Shown: positions 7,925 through 9,933 of the stretch, piece by piece
Layout: every line of letters begins with the position of its first letter
Numbering within the stretch: position 1 is the first letter of the stretch
Origin: an uncultured Porphyromonadaceae bacterium
GTDB taxonomy: Bacteria; Bacteroidota; Bacteroidia; Bacteroidales; Muribaculaceae
Direction of reading: 5' to 3'
Length of the DNA: 9,933 nucleotides
Assembly: GCA_947177595.1 (NCBI GenBank)
Contig: CAMWUZ010000045.1
Span: 1-9,933, forward strand
Program-made: the position numbers and the translations under genes
The notes under the pieces: model-generated
What the model was told of the DNA's origin: nothing
Databases searched by the model: none
The model's input: only the letters and a program-made list of their open reading frames with translations

Positions 7925-8475
7925 TAATAGTTGATCCCCAGGTTGACTTTGTGGATGGGGCGCTCCCGGTGCCCGGTGCGAAGGAGGCGATGAGCGCGCT
8001 TGCTCAATATCTGCGAGAGCATGGATCGGAGTATGCGGTTAAAATCATAACTGCCGATTCCCACCCCTATAATCATTCATCTTTCCGTGAATGTGGCGGA
8101 GAGTGGCTGCGGCATTGCGTCAGCGACAGCGTAGGCGCTGCCATCGTGCCGGATGTGTTTGATGCCGCGTATTCCTCGGCGGGATATACAGCCGTCATGC
8201 ACAAAGGCAAATATGAAATGGTTGAGGAATATTCTGTTTTTCAGGCGCCCGGTGCAACCGCAATCATCGCGGGATTGTTACAGAAATACAGGATAACCCG
8301 GATTGATATATGCGGACTTGCCGGAGACGTGTGCGTGCTTTCAACGCTCACCGATGCTGTCGGGCTCTTCCCCGATATTTCCATAAGGGTTCTCACCGCT
8401 TTCTCCCCGAGCCTTGACGGAGGTACCCGCCTGTCTGCTTTTATAAATGAAAATCCAAGTATATGCGCCGAATAA
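7909..8475 (+). CDS. pncA: Nicotinamidase (isochorismatase-like cysteine hydrolase)
   Basis: Converts nicotinamide to nicotinate and ammonia, the first step of deamidating NAD salvage, in the cytoplasm. The 188-residue protein is similar in length to short bacterial PncA forms. The catalytic triad is visible: Asp9 (IIVDPQVDF), Lys99 (MHKGKYE) and Cys142 (GLAGDVCVLSTL). The metal-binding set is Asp50 and His52 (ADSHPYNHSSF), His56 and His69 (WLRHCV). This D-x-H plus two further His arrangement is what separates nicotinamidases from other isochorismatase-fold enzymes. The loop between His56 and His69 is short. It overlaps the HD gene by 16 bp upstream and pncB by 13 bp downstream, and the pairing with pncB strongly supports the call. 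Confidence 0.93.
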   Translation: MEKMLIIVDPQVDFVDGALPVPGAKEAMSALAQYLREHGSEYAVKIITADSHPYNHSSFRECGGEWLRHCVSDSVGAAIVPDVFDAAYSSAGYTAVMHKGKYEMVEEYSVFQAPGATAIIAGLLQKYRITRIDICGLAGDVCVLSTLTDAVGLFPDISIRVLTAFSPSLDGGTRLSAFINENPSICAE

Positions 8476-9662
8476 TCAACCATTTCACAGACGATGATCT
8501 CTACAAATTCACAATGTGTTGCGCGGTGATCGACAATTTTCCGCGCGCTCAGGTGAAATATGCATTTACCGACAGGGACAACACCGTATATCCGCCCGGA
8601 TTTGCCGATGAACTCCGCCGGCAGATTGAAATGCTTGAATCGGTGGTGATTACCGATGAGGAGGTGGAGTTTATGAAACGCCGCTGTCCATATATCCCTT
8701 TCTGGTTCTATAATTTCCTGAAAGGATTCCGCTACAGGAGTGAGTGGGTGAAGGTGTGGCAGGATGACGAGGGGCATCTGAGTGTGGAATTTGAAGGCGC
8801 GTGGAGCGATACCATCCTTCTGGAGGTCAAGGTGCTGGCGATAATCTCCGAACTTTATTACGATATGACCGGCGAGGCACGCAGGATTGATCTTGATTAT
8901 TGTTACAGGGCATCTTCGGAAAAGGCGACACGTCTCCTTGATGCGGGATGCTGTTTCAGCGACTTCGGCACAAGGCGCAGAGCCTCGTTTGACGCGCAGG
9001 ATACTCTGGTTAGAGCTATGAGCGAGGCGGCACGCGATAATTCCGCCCCCGGCAGATTTGTCGGCACGAGCAATGTGTATTTCGCTATGAAATACGACCT
9101 TATTCCAGTCGGCACCATGGCTCACGAGCTGATATGCGCCATTGCCGGAATGTTCGGTCCGCAGATGGCTAACCATCTCGCAATGAAGGCGTGGTCGGCT
9201 ACATATCGCGGCGCGCTCGGCACATTCCTGTATGACACCTACGGCTGGAATATCTTCAGCCTCAACTTCTCGGAGGACTATGCCAATATGTTCAAAGGTC
9301 TGAGGGTCGATAGCGGGGATAATTACGGGCAACTTGAAAAGATATGTGCTAAATACCGCAGTCTCGGCATAGATCCGTCAACCAAGCAGGTGGTGTTCAG
9401 CAACGCCCTCAATACCGATGAGGCGATAAGGCTTCAGAACCATGCCAAAGGAAAGTGTATTCCATCTTACGGAATCGGCACTCACTTCACCAACGACTTT
9501 CCTGATCTCAAACCGCGTAATATTGTAATCAAGCTCACAGAGGTGAAAATCACCGAGTCATGGGATTTTTACAACGACACCTGCAAGCTCAGCGAGGACA
9601 AAGGCAAGCACACCGGCAAGCCGGAAGTGGTAAAAATGTTCAAGGATATTCTCCATATCTGA
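8463..9662 (+). CDS. pncB: Nicotinate phosphoribosyltransferase
   Basis: Joins nicotinate and PRPP to give nicotinate mononucleotide, using ATP hydrolysis to drive the reaction, in the Preiss-Handler route to NAD. The 399-residue length is typical of the bacterial PncB form. Visible signatures: N-terminal FTDDDLYKFTM, FGTRRR at 168-173, the segment GTMAHE with His221 matching the histidine phosphorylated in Salmonella PncB (GTQAHE), VDSGD around Asp283 and YGIGTHFTND near the C-terminus. The ATG at 8463 lies inside the end of pncA (13-bp overlap), with no clear Shine-Dalgarno; coupling to pncA translation is likely. A 363-codon open frame on the opposite strand is a shadow of this gene. No intrinsic terminator is seen after the stop; the repeat array begins 4 bp later. 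Confidence 0.95.
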   Translation: MRRIINHFTDDDLYKFTMCCAVIDNFPRAQVKYAFTDRDNTVYPPGFADELRRQIEMLESVVITDEEVEFMKRRCPYIPFWFYNFLKGFRYRSEWVKVWQDDEGHLSVEFEGAWSDTILLEVKVLAIISELYYDMTGEARRIDLDYCYRASSEKATRLLDAGCCFSDFGTRRRASFDAQDTLVRAMSEAARDNSAPGRFVGTSNVYFAMKYDLIPVGTMAHELICAIAGMFGPQMANHLAMKAWSATYRGALGTFLYDTYGWNIFSLNFSEDYANMFKGLRVDSGDNYGQLEKICAKYRSLGIDPSTKQVVFSNALNTDEAIRLQNHAKGKCIPSYGIGTHFTNDFPDLKPRNIVIKLTEVKITESWDFYNDTCKLSEDKGKHTGKPEVVKMFKDILHI

Positions 9663-9665
9663 AAA

Positions 9666-9727
9666 GTAGGGACATGATGTATCATCTCCGCAGGGTCAGC
9701 GCAGGAGGTGCGATTCTGTGAATAACC
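9666..9727. repeat. Composite repeat unit 1: palindrome A1 plus B1
   Basis: Starts 4 bp after the pncB stop. Part A (GTAGG, then GACATGATGTATCATCTC at 9671-9688) is an inverted repeat with 8-bp arms around a central GT, with one arm mismatch (C at 9686). Part B (9693-9727) is a 35-bp motif beginning GGGTCAGCGC and ending GATTCTGTGAATAACC; it matches part B of unit 3 at 32 of 35 positions. Confidence 0.75.
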
Positions 9728-9732
9728 GAAGA

Positions 9733-9793
9733 GTAGGGACATGATGTATCATGTCATCCCAAGCCAGCACCGGTCTCATCGCAGTGCATACCC
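9733..9793. repeat. Composite repeat unit 2: perfect palindrome A2 with a diverged second half
   Basis: Part A (GTAGG, then GACATGATGTATCATGTC at 9738-9755) has perfect 8-bp arms around GT. The following stretch (about 9760-9793) occupies the place of part B but is a different or strongly diverged version: only short pieces match (CCAGCACCG against TCAGCGCCG, and an ACC end). It starts 67 bp after unit 1. Confidence 0.6.
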
Positions 9794-9800
9794 TTGAGGA

Positions 9801-9863
9801 GTACGGACATGATGTATCATGTCTGCCCGGGTCAGCGCCGTAGGTGCGATTCTGTGAGTAACC
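9801..9863. repeat. Composite repeat unit 3: perfect palindrome A3 plus B2
   Basis: Part A (GTACG, then GACATGATGTATCATGTC at 9806-9823) is identical to A2 over the 18-bp palindrome, and part B (9829-9863) matches B1 with 3 differences in 35. It starts 68 bp after unit 2, so the three units keep a near-constant period. No protein-coding sense is likely. Confidence 0.75.
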
Positions 9864-9894
9864 CCAGCCAAGCGTCAAGACGCGCAGGCTGGGG
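9862..9894. repeat. Nested hairpin after the repeat array
   Basis: The outer stem CCCCAGCC (9862-9869) pairs perfectly with GGCTGGGG (9887-9894), and inside it GCGTC (9872-9876) pairs with GACGC (9879-9883). It runs straight on from the end of repeat unit 3, sharing two C residues. No T-run follows on either strand, so it is not a standard intrinsic terminator. It may be another piece of the same interspersed element or a transcript-end stabilising structure. Nothing was recognised in the remaining 39 bases (9895-9933). Confidence 0.6.
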
Positions 9895-9933
9895 AGAGCG
9901 ACCACCTCCCTATATGGCGGCATCGTAGATGTC

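Noticed and set aside
8241..9332. Minus-strand open frame of 363 codons
   Set aside because: It lies opposite pncA and pncB, both of which have complete family motifs. High GC and codon bias produce long antisense frames, and its translation shows no recognisable domain.
9671..9688. Intrinsic terminator for the pncB operon
   Set aside because: The palindrome is AT-rich, has only a 2-bp centre and no following T-run on the + strand.
9738..9755. Chromosome-dimer resolution (dif-like) site
   Set aside because: The arms are 8 bp with a 2-bp centre and the motif is repeated three times, unlike the 11-6-11 layout of single-copy dif sites.
9666..9863. CRISPR array
   Set aside because: Only three units are present, the second halves are partly repeated and not unique spacers, the 67-68 bp period fits the composite unit, and no cas gene is present.
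9696..9923. Minus-strand open frame of 75 codons in the 3' region
   Set aside because: It is made almost entirely of the repeat units and hairpin; its translation reflects the repeats and not a protein family.

Overview
The window looks like chromosomal DNA of a gut Bacteroidales bacterium, most likely Muribaculaceae or a close relative. The support is a secreted BspA-type leucine-rich-repeat/BIG2 giant protein with a C-terminal tail like a type IX secretion sorting domain, a secreted family 20 hexosaminidase, and a promoter matching the Bacteroidetes form (TAnnTTTG -7 box). The family-level placement is inference; no rRNA or marker gene is present. All five genes lie on the + strand, and no tRNA, rRNA, CRISPR array or transposase gene was seen.

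Layout: (1) 1-104, an AT-rich leader with a perfect 17-bp palindrome (66-82) just upstream of the preferred ATG. (2) 105-4982, a 1625-residue surface or secreted protein that is a two-fold internal duplication: each half carries a BspA-type LRR block, an Ig-like segment and three BIG2-like domains. The halves are followed by a Pro/Glu linker, a seventh BIG2-like domain and a sorting-like tail. (3) 4983-5057, a 75-bp gap with a good Bacteroidetes promoter. (4) 5058-9662, four genes joined by overlaps of 4, 16 and 13 bp: GH20 beta-N-acetylhexosaminidase, HD-domain hydrolase, nicotinamidase (pncA) and nicotinate phosphoribosyltransferase (pncB). (5) 9663-9933, non-coding DNA with three tandem composite repeat units at a 67-68 bp period, then a nested hairpin.

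How the genes fit together: pncA and pncB are the two consecutive salvage steps nicotinamide -> nicotinate -> nicotinate mononucleotide, feeding NAD synthesis. The HD protein ahead of them could act on a nucleotide, but its substrate cannot be read from sequence. The exported hexosaminidase is the first gene of the unit and would release terminal N-acetylhexosamines from glycans in the periplasm. Its coupling to NAD salvage is unexpected and may be only organisational. The upstream giant gene looks lower in GC and appears to be a separate transcription unit.

The most unusual items are the internal duplication of the giant protein, the 3' composite repeat array with its 18-bp near-perfect palindromes, and the GH20-HD-pncA-pncB coupled arrangement.
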